NCBI GenBank assembly: GCA_013322215.1
Contig: JAAMEZ010000006.1
Coordinates: forward strand, 186,001-250,000
Direction: 5' to 3'
Length of the DNA: 64,000 bases
Origin: Martinezella rhizogenes
GTDB taxonomy: Bacteria; Pseudomonadota; Alphaproteobacteria; Rhizobiales; Rhizobiaceae
Position numbers and translations under genes: made by a program. Position 1 is the stretch's first letter. Each line of letters opens with the position of its first letter. The notes below the pieces were generated by a model that saw only the letters and a program-made list of their open reading frames with translations, was not told where the DNA came from and searched no databases. Shown here in pieces: positions 52,753 to 62,705 of this stretch.

Positions 52753-54207
52753 CTAGCCCACAAGGCTGTCGAGCCAGGCGGGATCGAGTACGTCTTCCAG
52801 TTCCCTCGCAATGTCGTCCAGCGCCGCATCGACGCTGGCGCGATAATCCATCCGCTCGCCGGCCAGGCCGAAGCTCGCCAGCAGCCTCGCCCGATAGGCA
52901 TCGCTACCGAAGAGGCCATGAAGATACGTGCCCATGACGCGGCCGTCCGGCGATATCGCCCCATCGGGCCGACCGTCGATGACAGTCGAGGGTCGGTCGC
53001 AATCGGCGCCGCGCGTCACGCCGAGATGAATTTCATAGCCCGATAGCGGAACGTCATATTCTTTCGAGACAGCGAGGCTGTTGCGCACCGTCTTCTCCGG
53101 CGCCATTTCCGTCTCGACATCCAATAGGCCCAATCCCGGTGTCTCGGTGACCGATCCCTCAATGCCGAGCGGGTCATAGACTGTATGGCCAAGCATCTGA
53201 TAGCCACCGCAAATGCCGATGACGCGACCGCCGCGGCGCATATGCGTGGCGATATCGCGATCCCATCCCTGCTCGCGCAGATCGAGGAGGTCACCGATCG
53301 TGGACTTGGAGCCAGGCAGCACCACAAGTCCCGCGTCGGCAGGCAAATGCTCACCAGGCCTTACAAAGACCAGATCGACGTCGGGCTCGGCCCGCAGCGG
53401 ATCGAGATCGTCGAAATTGGCGATGCGCGACAGCACGGGCACGGCGATCTTCAACGCGCCGGAGGAGCCGCGGGCAAGCCGCTCCAGCACGACGGAATCC
53501 TCGGCCGGCAGACGCGCCGCCGCCTTCAACCACGGCACGACGCCATGACACTGCCAGCCCGTGAAGCCGCCAATCGCCTCTATGCCCTCACCGAACAGCG
53601 AGACATCGCCACGAAACTTGTTGATCAGATAGCCGCGGATCATCCGCCGGTCTTCCTCCGGCAGAATATGATATGTGCCGACCAGCGACGCGATCACGCC
53701 GCCACGGTCTATATCGCCGACGAGCACCACCGGAACATTGGCGCGTGTCGCAAAGCCCATATTGGCGATATCGCCGCGTCGTAGATTGATCTCGGCAGGG
53801 GAACCGGCCCCCTCGACGATGACGAGATCGGTTCCTGCCCGCATGGTGGCGAAGCTTTCGAGTACCGCACCAAGCAGCTGCGGCTTCAGCGCCTGATAAT
53901 CCCTGCCCTTGGCGTGACCCCAGACCTTGCCCTGCACGATGATCTGGCTGCCGGTTTCCGATTGTGGCTTCAGCAGCACCGGGTTCATGTGCACGGATGA
54001 CGGCACGCGCGCCGCCAGCGACTGCAGCCATTGGGCGCGGCCGATCTCGCCGCCATCTTCGGCAACGGCGGCATTGTTCGACATGTTCTGCGGCTTGAAC
54101 GGGCGCACCCTGACGCCCCTATTCGCGAACAGCCGGCACAGCCCCGCGACCAATACCGTTTTTCCGACATCGGAGCCTGTTCCCTGCAGCATGATCGCTC
54201 TTGTCAT
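52753..54207 (-). CDS. cobQ: Cobyric acid synthase
   Basis: 484 residues from the ATG at 54207. N-terminal ATP-binding domain with MLQGTGSDVGKTVLVAGLCR, FKPQNMSNNAAV and GAGSPAEINLRRGDIANMG, then a C-terminal glutamine amidotransferase domain with the Cys nucleophile in GICGGYQMLGHTVYDP and the catalytic His in GTYLHGLF. It amidates side chains b, d, e and g of adenosylcobyrinic acid a,c-diamide. Single gene; no B12 box was found on its own strand upstream. Confidence 0.95.
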   Translation of the reverse strand: MTRAIMLQGTGSDVGKTVLVAGLCRLFANRGVRVRPFKPQNMSNNAAVAEDGGEIGRAQWLQSLAARVPSSVHMNPVLLKPQSETGSQIIVQGKVWGHAKGRDYQALKPQLLGAVLESFATMRAGTDLVIVEGAGSPAEINLRRGDIANMGFATRANVPVVLVGDIDRGGVIASLVGTYHILPEEDRRMIRGYLINKFRGDVSLFGEGIEAIGGFTGWQCHGVVPWLKAAARLPAEDSVVLERLARGSSGALKIAVPVLSRIANFDDLDPLRAEPDVDLVFVRPGEHLPADAGLVVLPGSKSTIGDLLDLREQGWDRDIATHMRRGGRVIGICGGYQMLGHTVYDPLGIEGSVTETPGLGLLDVETEMAPEKTVRNSLAVSKEYDVPLSGYEIHLGVTRGADCDRPSTVIDGRPDGAISPDGRVMGTYLHGLFGSDAYRARLLASFGLAGERMDYRASVDAALDDIARELEDVLDPAWLDSLVG

Positions 54208-54442
54208 TCCCCACCACCTCGACACGCCACAGCCACTGAAAACGCTAGATTCCGCCTTGATTTCACCGCGATCTCCAGCCGCCGGAAAGAGCGATCACGA
54301 TACAAAAATACATCACCTTCAAACATGCTCTGTTTGCGACATCAGATGACGATTTCATCCATTGTGAGTTATCCGGAAGAGGATTATCTCCATCGCGAAA
54401 TCACACAACGCAACCGGCCGGTCCGGGTCGGAGGATACCCCA

Positions 54443-54586
54443 ATGCTCTTCATCTTCAACAGACAGAATTCCATTCAGATCGCTTGGAATGGCAAGCTTC
54501 CGGCCCACCGCCCGGAGAGCCGCCTGCAGCAGCTAGACACGCGCTTCGGCACGATCGGCTTCATCCGCACGTATAATGTCGGCTGA
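54443..54586 (+). CDS. Small ORF of 47 codons with a strong RBS and its own terminator
   Basis: Too short for usual gene calls. ATG at 54443 with GGAGG eight bases before it (GTCGGAGGATACCCCA). The peptide starts MLFIFNRQNSIQIAWNG and ends DTRFGTIGFIRTYNVG, a protein-like mix of charged and hydrophobic residues. A good intrinsic terminator follows 33 bases after the stop. Together these make a stand-alone small gene plausible. No family was recognised; a competing frame (starting around 54345) overlaps but has no good RBS. Confidence 0.45.
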   Translation: MLFIFNRQNSIQIAWNGKLPAHRPESRLQQLDTRFGTIGFIRTYNVG

Positions 54587-54618
54587 TACCGCGTCAAGCC
54601 GCCAGCCCCATACATGAG

Positions 54619-54654
54619 AAGCCGCCATGCGACAGCATCGGCGGCTTTATTTTT
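54619..54654 (+). terminator. Rho-independent terminator after the 47-codon ORF
   Basis: AAGCCGCC (54619-54626) pairs with GGCGGCTT (54640-54647), loop 13 nt, then TATTTTT. Oriented for plus-strand transcription; the only plus-strand candidate upstream is the small ORF at 54443. Confidence 0.75.
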
Positions 54655-55401
54655 GATCATTGTCGGGATCAGAATGGGTTGCCGCTTCCCGCACATCAAA
54701 CTGTCTCAAAACGGCATCCTCTAAAGCGCGAAAACCGCGCGATCCGGAGATCAACGCGGTTTGCCAAAAACGCCGGCTTCCCTGCACAAACACCGCAAGG
54801 TTCGCTTTCCCCGGTACGCAATACCTGATCCAGGGAAGCAGCGGTATGTCCCCCGCCACGCATCGATTGATAAACCGACATCGTTACCGGAGGGTTATTA
54901 AGTGCTTAAATTAGAGTGAATCCGAAAATTTTTTGAAAATTTTCCCCTTTGCGTTGAGAAATCGCAAACGACGCAAATGGGATACAAAACGTCTTTCAGG
55001 GACGCGATATTCGAGCGGTATTTAAATCCGTCTTGGCGGCAAAGCTTGATGGAAGCCATGCAATGCCTGTTTTGCAGCCGTGAATAGCAGAAAACAGGCT
55101 AATTCAGGCGCTTAATTGAGCTTCTCCAAGAGGCACGATAACTGCAGTTGGCCGACGGGCTGTTGATTTCTTCTTTCAAATCCTTACGCTGCCCTTTGTC
55201 GATGCAAAGAATGCCCGGCCGCGACAGAGTTCCGCGGTCGCAAAAAGACCAAATGCACGACGGCAGCAGAGGGGACCGTACGGGCGTCGTCAGCGGCGTA
55301 TGAACGGTTGTAATTGAACCGCGCTGACAGGGGATCGACAGAAATCGAACGCGTTTGGAGTCGATTTCCGCAACGTAACGAAAAATTGGGAGACGATATC
55401 A
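54655..55401. other. Long spacer upstream of the betaine transporter, no confident gene
   Basis: About 750 bp. A minus-strand frame at 54647-54859 (GTG start, 70 codons) has fairly protein-like composition but no RBS or neighbour support. An AT-rich zone at 54895-54955 contains GAAAATTTTTTGAAAATTTT, a direct/inverted A/T repeat suitable for a promoter or a regulator site. The last 100 bases before 55402 form the leader of the binding-protein gene. No RNA gene recognised. Confidence 0.5.
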
Positions 55402-56400
55402 ATGAAGAAGCTTCTCGCTTCAGCCATTTTTGCATTCGGCGCCTATGCTTTGGCTGGCTCGGCGCACGCCGCGGATTGCGGCAGCGTATCCATCGCTGAA
55501 ATGAACTGGGCATCGGCAGGTGTTGCCGCCCAGGTCGACAAGATCATCCTGCAAAACGGCTACGGCTGTAACGTCACTCTGGTGACCGGCGACACGCAGC
55601 CGACCTTTACCTCCATGGACGAAAAGGGCCAGCCTGACGTCGCACCCGAGCTTTGGGTCAATGCCGTGCGCACCGCGCTCGACAAAGCAGTTTCCGAAGG
55701 CCGTTTGATCGAGGCGGCACCGCTCTTGAGCGATGGCGGCGTGGAAGGCTGGTGGATTCCGAAATTCCTCGCCGATGCCCATCCGGATATCAAGACCGTT
55801 CAGGACGCGCTGAAGCATCCGGAACTCTTCCCTGCCCCGGAAGATTCTTCCAAGGGCGCAGTATATAACTGCCCGGCCGGCTGGAACTGCCAGATTTCGA
55901 CCGCCAACCTCTACAAGGCCCTCGGCGCCGACAAGCTCGGCTTCACGCTGGTCGACACGGGTTCTGCCGCAGGTCTCGATGGCTCGATCGCCAACGCCTT
56001 CGAAAAGAAGACCGGCTGGCTCGGCTACTATTGGGCACCGACCGCCATCCTCGGCAAGTACGACATGGTGCGCCTGAGCTTCAACGTGCCGCACGACAAG
56101 AAGGAATGGGACGCCTGCACCGCGATCCAGGATTGCGCCAATCCGAAGGTGAACTCCTATCCGGTTTCGGATGTCTATACCGTCGTGACCAAGGACTTTG
56201 CGGCAAAGGCCGGCATTGCGATGGACTATATGAAGACCCGCAAGTGGGATAACGCCACCGTCGGCAAGGTTCTCGCCTGGATGACCGACAATCAGGGTAC
56301 CAACGAGGACGGCGCCAAGTACTTCCTCAAGACCTACCCCGACATGTGGACCAAGTGGGTTGCTCCGGACGTTGCCACCAAAGTCAAGGCTTCGCTCTAA
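55402..56400 (+). CDS. Glycine betaine/choline ABC transporter substrate-binding protein
   Basis: 332 residues. Signal peptide MKKLLASAIFAFGAYALA ending at AHAAD. A ProX/ChoX/OpuAC-type domain: SVSIAEMNWASAGVAAQVDKI, PDVAPELWVNA, EGWWIPKFLADAHPDIKTV, GLDGSIANAFEKKTGWLGYYW, and VYTVVTKDFAAKAG. The Trp-rich strands provide the aromatic cage for quaternary ammonium. Works with the permease and ATPase genes 3' of it. A large hairpin follows its stop, which usually gives more binding protein than membrane parts. Ligand choice among betaine, choline and proline betaine is open. Confidence 0.9.
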   Translation: MKKLLASAIFAFGAYALAGSAHAADCGSVSIAEMNWASAGVAAQVDKIILQNGYGCNVTLVTGDTQPTFTSMDEKGQPDVAPELWVNAVRTALDKAVSEGRLIEAAPLLSDGGVEGWWIPKFLADAHPDIKTVQDALKHPELFPAPEDSSKGAVYNCPAGWNCQISTANLYKALGADKLGFTLVDTGSAAGLDGSIANAFEKKTGWLGYYWAPTAILGKYDMVRLSFNVPHDKKEWDACTAIQDCANPKVNSYPVSDVYTVVTKDFAAKAGIAMDYMKTRKWDNATVGKVLAWMTDNQGTNEDGAKYFLKTYPDMWTKWVAPDVATKVKASL

Positions 56401-56412
56401 TCCATGCTGCAG

Positions 56413-56444
56413 AATCGGCGGCAGGCGCATGCCTGCCGCCGATT
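56413..56444 (+). terminator. Intercistronic hairpin after the binding-protein gene
   Basis: Perfect 14-bp inverted repeat AATCGGCGGCAGGC/GCCTGCCGCCGATT with loop GCAT, 12 bases after the stop codon. Likely a partial terminator or 3'-end stabiliser between the substrate-binding and permease genes. Confidence 0.7.
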
Positions 56445-56648
56445 TCACATTCGCGCGCCACAACCGGTATGACGCTCATACCGACAGAGCGACATGGCGC
56501 AAGGTCGCAACGAGTGCAGATTGATGGCGGCGAATGTAGTAAGAATTCAGGGGCAGCCTGAAGAACCGGTCGCAGCGCTGCAAAGCCATCCGCAAGTGAA
56601 GGCCACACGGGCGGAGTGGGACAGAACCGGACTAAGAAGGGGAAATAC

Positions 56649-57560
56649 ATGGCTATTCAGTGTACGATCCTGCCGAATGTGCTCTGCAACTTTCCGGCAA
56701 TAGACGAGTCGATCATACGTCTCGCACGCAAGAACATCGATGATGGTTTCAGGGCGTCCGTGCGCGCCTACGGCAATCTCATTGACGCCATCGTCCAGCC
56801 GCTGCAATGGTTTCTGAACTATCTCGAATGGGTTTTCACCAACACGCCGTGGTTCATCATACTCATCGCTATGATGCTCGTCGTCTATGCCGCCAGCCGC
56901 AATCTGAAGATTGTCGCCGGCACTGCGATCTCCATGATCCTCATCGGCGTCTTCGGCCTCTGGACCGACACGATGGTCACGCTTGCCATGGTGACGGTCT
57001 GTACGCTCATCGCCATCGTCATCGGCCTGCCGATCGGCATCCTGATGGCGCGCTCTGACCGGCTGCAGTCGATCGTCAACCCGATCCTCGACGTCATGCA
57101 GACCATGCCGAGCTTCGTCTATCTCATTCCCGTCGTCGTCATCTTCGGCATCGGCAAGGTGCCGGGCCTCATCGCCGTCGTCATCTATGCCGTCCCACCG
57201 ATGATCCGCCTGACCAATCTCGGCATCCGCCTGGTGGATAAGGAGGTGCTGGAAGCCGCCGACGCCTTTGGTTCGTCGCATCGCCAGAAATTGTTCAACG
57301 TGCAGATCCCGCTTGCGCTGCCCACCATCATGGCCGGCATCAACCAAACCATCATGATGTCGCTCGCCATGGTGGTCGTCGCCTCGATGGTCGGCGTCGG
57401 CGGGCTCGGCAAGAACACGCTGCAGGCGATCAACAACCAGTTCTTCACCGTCGGCTTCCTCAACGGTTTTGCTCTGGTCGCCATCGCCATCATTTTCGAC
57501 CGCACGAGCCAAGCCTATGGCAGACGGCTCCAGAAGCACTCGGAGGTCATTCATGGCTAG
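56649..57560 (+). CDS. Glycine betaine/choline ABC transporter permease
   Basis: 303 residues from the ATG at 56649 (AAGAAGGGGAAA upstream). An OpuAB/ProW-like permease: N-terminal amphipathic part (LARKNIDDGFRASVRAYG), five or six helices, and the EAA loop EAADAFGSSHRQKLFNVQIPLALPTIMAGINQ that docks on the ATPase. LMARSDRLQSIVNPILDVMQTMPSFVYLIP is typical of the family. The stop lies 8 bp inside the ATPase gene. Confidence 0.93.
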   Translation: MAIQCTILPNVLCNFPAIDESIIRLARKNIDDGFRASVRAYGNLIDAIVQPLQWFLNYLEWVFTNTPWFIILIAMMLVVYAASRNLKIVAGTAISMILIGVFGLWTDTMVTLAMVTVCTLIAIVIGLPIGILMARSDRLQSIVNPILDVMQTMPSFVYLIPVVVIFGIGKVPGLIAVVIYAVPPMIRLTNLGIRLVDKEVLEAADAFGSSHRQKLFNVQIPLALPTIMAGINQTIMMSLAMVVVASMVGVGGLGKNTLQAINNQFFTVGFLNGFALVAIAIIFDRTSQAYGRRLQKHSEVIHG

Positions 57561-58605
57561 TCACGCGATCCAGATTAAAAGCCTCTACAAGATCTTCGGC
57601 CCGCGCGGGCGCGACTATGTGGACCAGGTCAAGAACGGCCTAGGCAAGGCCGAACTCAACGAGACGCACGGCCATGTGCTCGGCCTGCAGGATATCAGCA
57701 TCGACATGCCGGCCGGCGCCATCACCGTCGTCATGGGCCTCTCCGGCTCCGGCAAGTCGACGCTGATCCGCCATATCAACCGGCTGATCGAGCCGACTGT
57801 CGGTGAGGTGCTCTATGACGGCGTCGACGTCTGCAAGATGAGCGAAAACGACCTGCGCGAATTCCGTCGCCACAAGACGGCGATGGTGTTCCAGAAGTTC
57901 GCGCTTCTGCCGCATCGCACCGTGATCGAAAACACGATCTACGGCCTGGATATTCAGGGCGTGCCGCGCTCCGAAAGCGAGAAGAAGGGCCAGTACTGGA
58001 TCGAACGTGTCGGGCTCAAGGGCTTCGAAAGGCACTTTCCGAACCAGCTTTCCGGCGGCATGCAGCAGCGCGTCGGCCTTGCCCGCGCGCTGACCAACGA
58101 TGCCGATATCCTGCTGATGGACGAAGCCTATTCGGCGCTCGATCCCCTGATCCGCGTGGATATGCAGACTGTCCTGCTCGATCTGCAGAAGGAACTGAAG
58201 AAAACCGTCGTCTTCATCACCCACGATCTCGACGAGGCGCTGCGTCTCGGCGACAAGATCGCCATCCTGCGCGACGGCAAGGTCGTGCAGCAGGGAACCG
58301 GCCAACAGATCGTGCTGCAGCCGGCCGACGACTATATCACCGCCTTCGTCAAGGAGGTGAACCGCGGTCGCGTCATCCAGGCGCAGACGATCATGAAGCC
58401 GCTTGCCGGCGAGCCAAGCGGCACGCGCGTTCCCGGCGACATGACGCTGGAAGTCGCCGCCAAGCAGATCACCGAGGCCGGCCAGACAGGCGCAGTCGTC
58501 ACCGATGCGGGCGGCAAGCCTATCGGCACGATTGACCTGCAAAGCATCATCGCCGCCATGGTGACGCCGACAACGCACGAAACGGCGCAGATGGCCGCGG
58601 CCTGA
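57553..58605 (+). CDS. Glycine betaine/choline ABC transporter ATPase
   Basis: 350 residues from the ATG at 57553. ProV/OpuAA-like: Walker A GLSGSGKSTLIRHINRL, the family-specific FQKFALLPHRTVIENT, signature LSGGMQQRVGLARAL, Walker B ILLMDEAYSALDPLIR and FITHDLDEALRLGD. A C-terminal CBS-like stretch (GTRVPGDMTLEVAAKQI) is present as in osmoregulated importers. It powers the permease encoded upstream. Followed by a terminator. Confidence 0.94.
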   Translation: MASHAIQIKSLYKIFGPRGRDYVDQVKNGLGKAELNETHGHVLGLQDISIDMPAGAITVVMGLSGSGKSTLIRHINRLIEPTVGEVLYDGVDVCKMSENDLREFRRHKTAMVFQKFALLPHRTVIENTIYGLDIQGVPRSESEKKGQYWIERVGLKGFERHFPNQLSGGMQQRVGLARALTNDADILLMDEAYSALDPLIRVDMQTVLLDLQKELKKTVVFITHDLDEALRLGDKIAILRDGKVVQQGTGQQIVLQPADDYITAFVKEVNRGRVIQAQTIMKPLAGEPSGTRVPGDMTLEVAAKQITEAGQTGAVVTDAGGKPIGTIDLQSIIAAMVTPTTHETAQMAAA

Positions 58606-58628
58606 AGGCATCCTTCATTCGACAAAGG

Positions 58629-58654
58629 AAAGCGCCCCACCGGGGCGCTTTTTT
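58629..58654 (+). terminator. Rho-independent terminator of the betaine transporter operon
   Basis: AAAGCGCCCC / GGGGCGCTTT with a 3-nt loop and a run of T, 24 bases after the ATPase stop codon. Confidence 0.9.
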
Positions 58655-58706
58655 CTGCCGCTATTGCCGCACCCACACATGGCGGCTATCTTGTCGTTGT
58701 GTTCAC

Positions 58707-58722
58707 ATAAAGAAATGTTTAT
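58707..58722. promoter_or_regulatory. Candidate methionine-cycle operator upstream of the BHMT gene
   Basis: ATAAAGAAATGTTTAT, an AT-rich near-palindrome (ATAAA/TTTAT arms) 46 bp before the methyltransferase start. It resembles the ATAAAGA-type sites proposed for ArsR-family methionine-cycle regulators in alphaproteobacteria. The match is from memory and unverified. Confidence 0.35.
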
Positions 58723-58767
58723 ATCTGCATTTGATATCCGAACATCCGACGTATCTGAGGACACGCC

Positions 58768-59781
58768 ATGACCGTCGCCAACAATCCCCTGACCGATCTC
58801 CTTGCCGAAAAGGGCGTGCTGCTTGCCGACGGCGCAACAGGCACCAACCTCTTCGCCATGGGCCTGGAGGCTGGCGAAGCGCCGGAACTCTGGAACGAAC
58901 AGCACCCGGACCGGATCACGAAGCTGCATCAGGATTTCGTCGATGCCGGCGCCGATATCATCCTCACCAACACTTTCGGCGGCACCCGTCATCGCCTGAA
59001 GCTTCACCACGCGCAGGATCGCGTGCACAGCCTCAACAAGACGGCAGCCGAGATCGCTCGCGCCGTCGCCGACAAGGCCGACCGCAAGGTCATCGTCGGT
59101 GGCTCGGTAGGACCGACGGGCGAGCTGCTGATGCCGCTTGGCGCCCTGACCTATGAAGACGCCGTCGCCGCTTTCGTCGAGCAGATGGAAGGCCTGCAGG
59201 CCGGCGGCGCCGATGTCGCCTGGATCGAGACCATGTCGTCGCCGGAAGAAATCCGTGCTGCTGCCGAGGCCGCCGCCAAGGTCGGCCTGCCCTACACCTA
59301 TACCGGCTCGTTCGACACCGCCGGCAAGACCATGATGGGCCTGCATCCGAAGGACATTCATGCCGTCGCCACAGATATCGGCACAGGCCCGCTCGCGGTC
59401 GGCGCCAATTGCGGCGTCGGCGCCTCGGACATCCTCTCCAGCCTTCTCGACATGACCGAGGCGGATGCGTCCGCAATTGTTATCGTCAAGGGCAACTGCG
59501 GCATTCCGGAGTATCGCGGCGCCGAAATCCATTATTCCGGCACGCCACCGCTAATGGCCGATTATGCCCGCCTTGCCCGCGATGCCGGCGCCAAGATCAT
59601 TGGCGGCTGCTGCGGCACCTCCTGCGGCCATCTGGCTGCAATGCGACAGGCACTGGACAGCTATGTGCCCGGCCCTCGCCCGACGCTGGAAACGATCGTC
59701 GAAAAGATCGGCCCCTTGCGCAACAAGACCGCCAACGAGGGCGGCGCGGCTCCCGCTCGCGAACGCCGCAGACGGTCCTAA
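58768..59781 (+). CDS. bmt: Betaine-homocysteine S-methyltransferase
   Basis: 337 residues. Zinc-dependent homocysteine methyltransferase: LLADGATGTNLFAMGLEAGEAPELW, VGGSVGPTGELLMPLG, and zinc ligands in KGNCGIPEY and IIGGCCGTSCGH. The GEAPELWN pattern is typical of the betaine-using branch. It turns betaine plus homocysteine into dimethylglycine and methionine. It lies right after the betaine/choline transporter genes, but has its own promoter region behind a terminator. In rhizobia this allows betaine to feed methionine synthesis. Confidence 0.92.
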   Translation: MTVANNPLTDLLAEKGVLLADGATGTNLFAMGLEAGEAPELWNEQHPDRITKLHQDFVDAGADIILTNTFGGTRHRLKLHHAQDRVHSLNKTAAEIARAVADKADRKVIVGGSVGPTGELLMPLGALTYEDAVAAFVEQMEGLQAGGADVAWIETMSSPEEIRAAAEAAAKVGLPYTYTGSFDTAGKTMMGLHPKDIHAVATDIGTGPLAVGANCGVGASDILSSLLDMTEADASAIVIVKGNCGIPEYRGAEIHYSGTPPLMADYARLARDAGAKIIGGCCGTSCGHLAAMRQALDSYVPGPRPTLETIVEKIGPLRNKTANEGGAAPARERRRRS

Positions 59782-59786
59782 GGACA

Positions 59787-59819
59787 AAAAAGAAAGCCCG
59801 GTCACCGGGCTTTCTTTTT
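59787..59819. terminator. Bidirectional terminator between bmt and glf
   Basis: Perfect 15-bp inverted repeat AAAAAGAAAGCCCGG/CCGGGCTTTCTTTTT with a 3-nt loop, between convergent genes; T-run on both strands. Confidence 0.92.
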
Positions 59820-59900
59820 ATCATTCAATTGCTTCCACAGAGATTTCCGCCCGGCACCATCTTCAAAGCATGCCGAAAGCGAGCCTGCGCAAGCCGCCCG

Positions 59901-61079
<1,179 letters not shown>

Positions 61080-61204
61080 CTAAAACTTTCGGTGCCACCA
61101 AAATCCCGGCGACGGTTGCAATCGAACGTGCCAATCGGAAATGGAGATGTGAGGGGTGGCGTCAGCGCAAATCCATCGACGGCACAGGGAAAATCCAAGT
61201 GCGC

Positions 61205-62344
61205 TTACCAAACGCCAGCATATTTCAAGGGCGTATACTGATACGTCCTGAAGAGTGCGGCCTGTTCTTCCACCGCCGCGTTGACATTGTAGGTTGCGCC
61301 TAGCGGCCGCGTGTGGGCGACAGAGATGGCATCGATGATCGCCATGCGTGCTACCGGCCGCCCGAGGAATGAAGGCCAAAGATGGTCGAGGCCATATCCG
61401 GATTCGACATCCTTCATGGACTCGATGCAGATCTGCAGCGCCCGCCGCGAGAAGACCGGGCACATGATTTCAACGAAGCCTTCGAAACGAACGACACTGT
61501 TAGGTCGCTGAACCGTCAACGGATGGTTGGGGTAGGAACCCGGACCTTTCTTGAGCGACGGCTGCGCCAGATCCAGACCATGCTTATGCGACAGGTGGAA
61601 CATCCTGTTGACGTCTTCACCATCGCAGAGCAGATCGTCATCCGGCAGCCAGATCCGCTCGTAGTTCCAGAGCGGGCTGCCTTCGTGGAAGAGATCGTAG
61701 ATGATCTTGAACTTCTTGGTCTTCGGGATGTGCGCCAGATATTCGTAGGGGCTATTGGAAACCTCCGGCGTCTCGGCACCATAATAGCCAATGCAAAGAT
61801 CCCAGTTGCGCGAGGCTTCATCGATCTTCTCGAACCAGCGCGGATGGAGCGACTTCGAACCGGCCGGCACGACCACCAGATTGGGACGCCGCAATCCTTC
61901 CTGAGGCTGAACAAGAAAGTTTGCCTTGCGCTCGACGCCCACAGGTGTCGAAAACAGCGGATGTGGAGGATGATCGGCCGGCACCAGCAGATAGGTCGCA
62001 TCAACGCCGCCAACGACGCCTCGTCCCGCAAGCGCCATAAGATTGCCGCCCTCGATATGGGCGGAATCGAAGATGACCGACGGCAGTCCATCCCTGTCGA
62101 TCAGGCAAAGTCGGCCGCCCATGACATGCCAGAAGTCGACGCTCGGATCGAAATAATTGCCGATCATGCCATCGGGCGCCAGAACCATGAAGCGCGTAAA
62201 CATCCCACGATTGACGTCGCCAAGGCTCCAGAATGTGCCGCTCAACATGTCCTGGGTCAGCAGCGGCGCATCGGACCATTGTATCTGGCTCGCAGGATGC
62301 GCTTCGTAGGTGGGCGTATGCAGGCTGTTCGCTGCCAATGACAT
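61205..62344 (-). CDS. DUF707-family protein, probable glycosyltransferase-like
   Basis: 379 residues. The C-terminal two-thirds (about 150-375) match DUF707: RPNLVVVPAGSKSLHPRWFE, RNWDLCIGYYG, IYDLFHEGSPLWNYERIWLPDDD and VRFEGFVEIMCPVFSRRAL. The LPDDD motif resembles a DxD metal/nucleotide-sugar site. The first 140 residues are an extra domain (FWSLGDVNRGMFTRFMVLAPDG, GNYFDPSVDFWHVMGGRLCL). It lies 128 bp upstream of glf on the same strand. Its role in glycan synthesis is inferred from context. Confidence 0.8.
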   Translation of the reverse strand: MSLAANSLHTPTYEAHPASQIQWSDAPLLTQDMLSGTFWSLGDVNRGMFTRFMVLAPDGMIGNYFDPSVDFWHVMGGRLCLIDRDGLPSVIFDSAHIEGGNLMALAGRGVVGGVDATYLLVPADHPPHPLFSTPVGVERKANFLVQPQEGLRRPNLVVVPAGSKSLHPRWFEKIDEASRNWDLCIGYYGAETPEVSNSPYEYLAHIPKTKKFKIIYDLFHEGSPLWNYERIWLPDDDLLCDGEDVNRMFHLSHKHGLDLAQPSLKKGPGSYPNHPLTVQRPNSVVRFEGFVEIMCPVFSRRALQICIESMKDVESGYGLDHLWPSFLGRPVARMAIIDAISVAHTRPLGATYNVNAAVEEQAALFRTYQYTPLKYAGVW

Positions 62345-62705
62345 GTGGACTGTCCCCTAATTCCGAACCCCAGGTAACGGCCCGATCCGAGGAAAGCAGT
62401 CAGACGACGTGGCTCCCGGAGATTCGCTCGCGATCGAGCTCGTTTGATCGGCACTTTGGCCATCCTTCCTTTTGCGAAGCTTGTGCGGGAAATCGCCGGA
62501 CGCCTGCCGCCCGGGACACTTTTCGCGCAATCCAGCCTCGCGAAAGTTGGTCGGCATAAGCTCGGGACTGGAATTTCTGTGCGGGGACAATCGCGCGTTC
62601 AGAATATTGCCAAGAACGTCGGTGCTCGGCGGACACGAAGGTCGGTCGTGTCGTCCGTCAGGTCGAGACTAAGAACCACTCGTCTCTTTTACGGTAGCAG
62701 AAGAT
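62345..62705. other. Divergent spacer between the DUF707 and glycosyltransferase genes
   Basis: 361 bp that must hold promoters in both directions. No confident -35/-10 pair, no RNA gene and no protein-like ORF were seen; the short frames here have atypical composition. Confidence 0.5.

Noticed and set aside
54232..54238. GCCACTG (B12-box-like) just upstream of cobQ
   Set aside because: It is on the plus strand whereas cobQ is on the minus strand, and none of the other riboswitch blocks surround it.
54647..54859. 70-codon minus-strand frame starting at GTG
   Set aside because: Composition is reasonable, but it has no RBS, no neighbour support and its 3' end overlaps the plus-strand terminator; not enough for a gene call.
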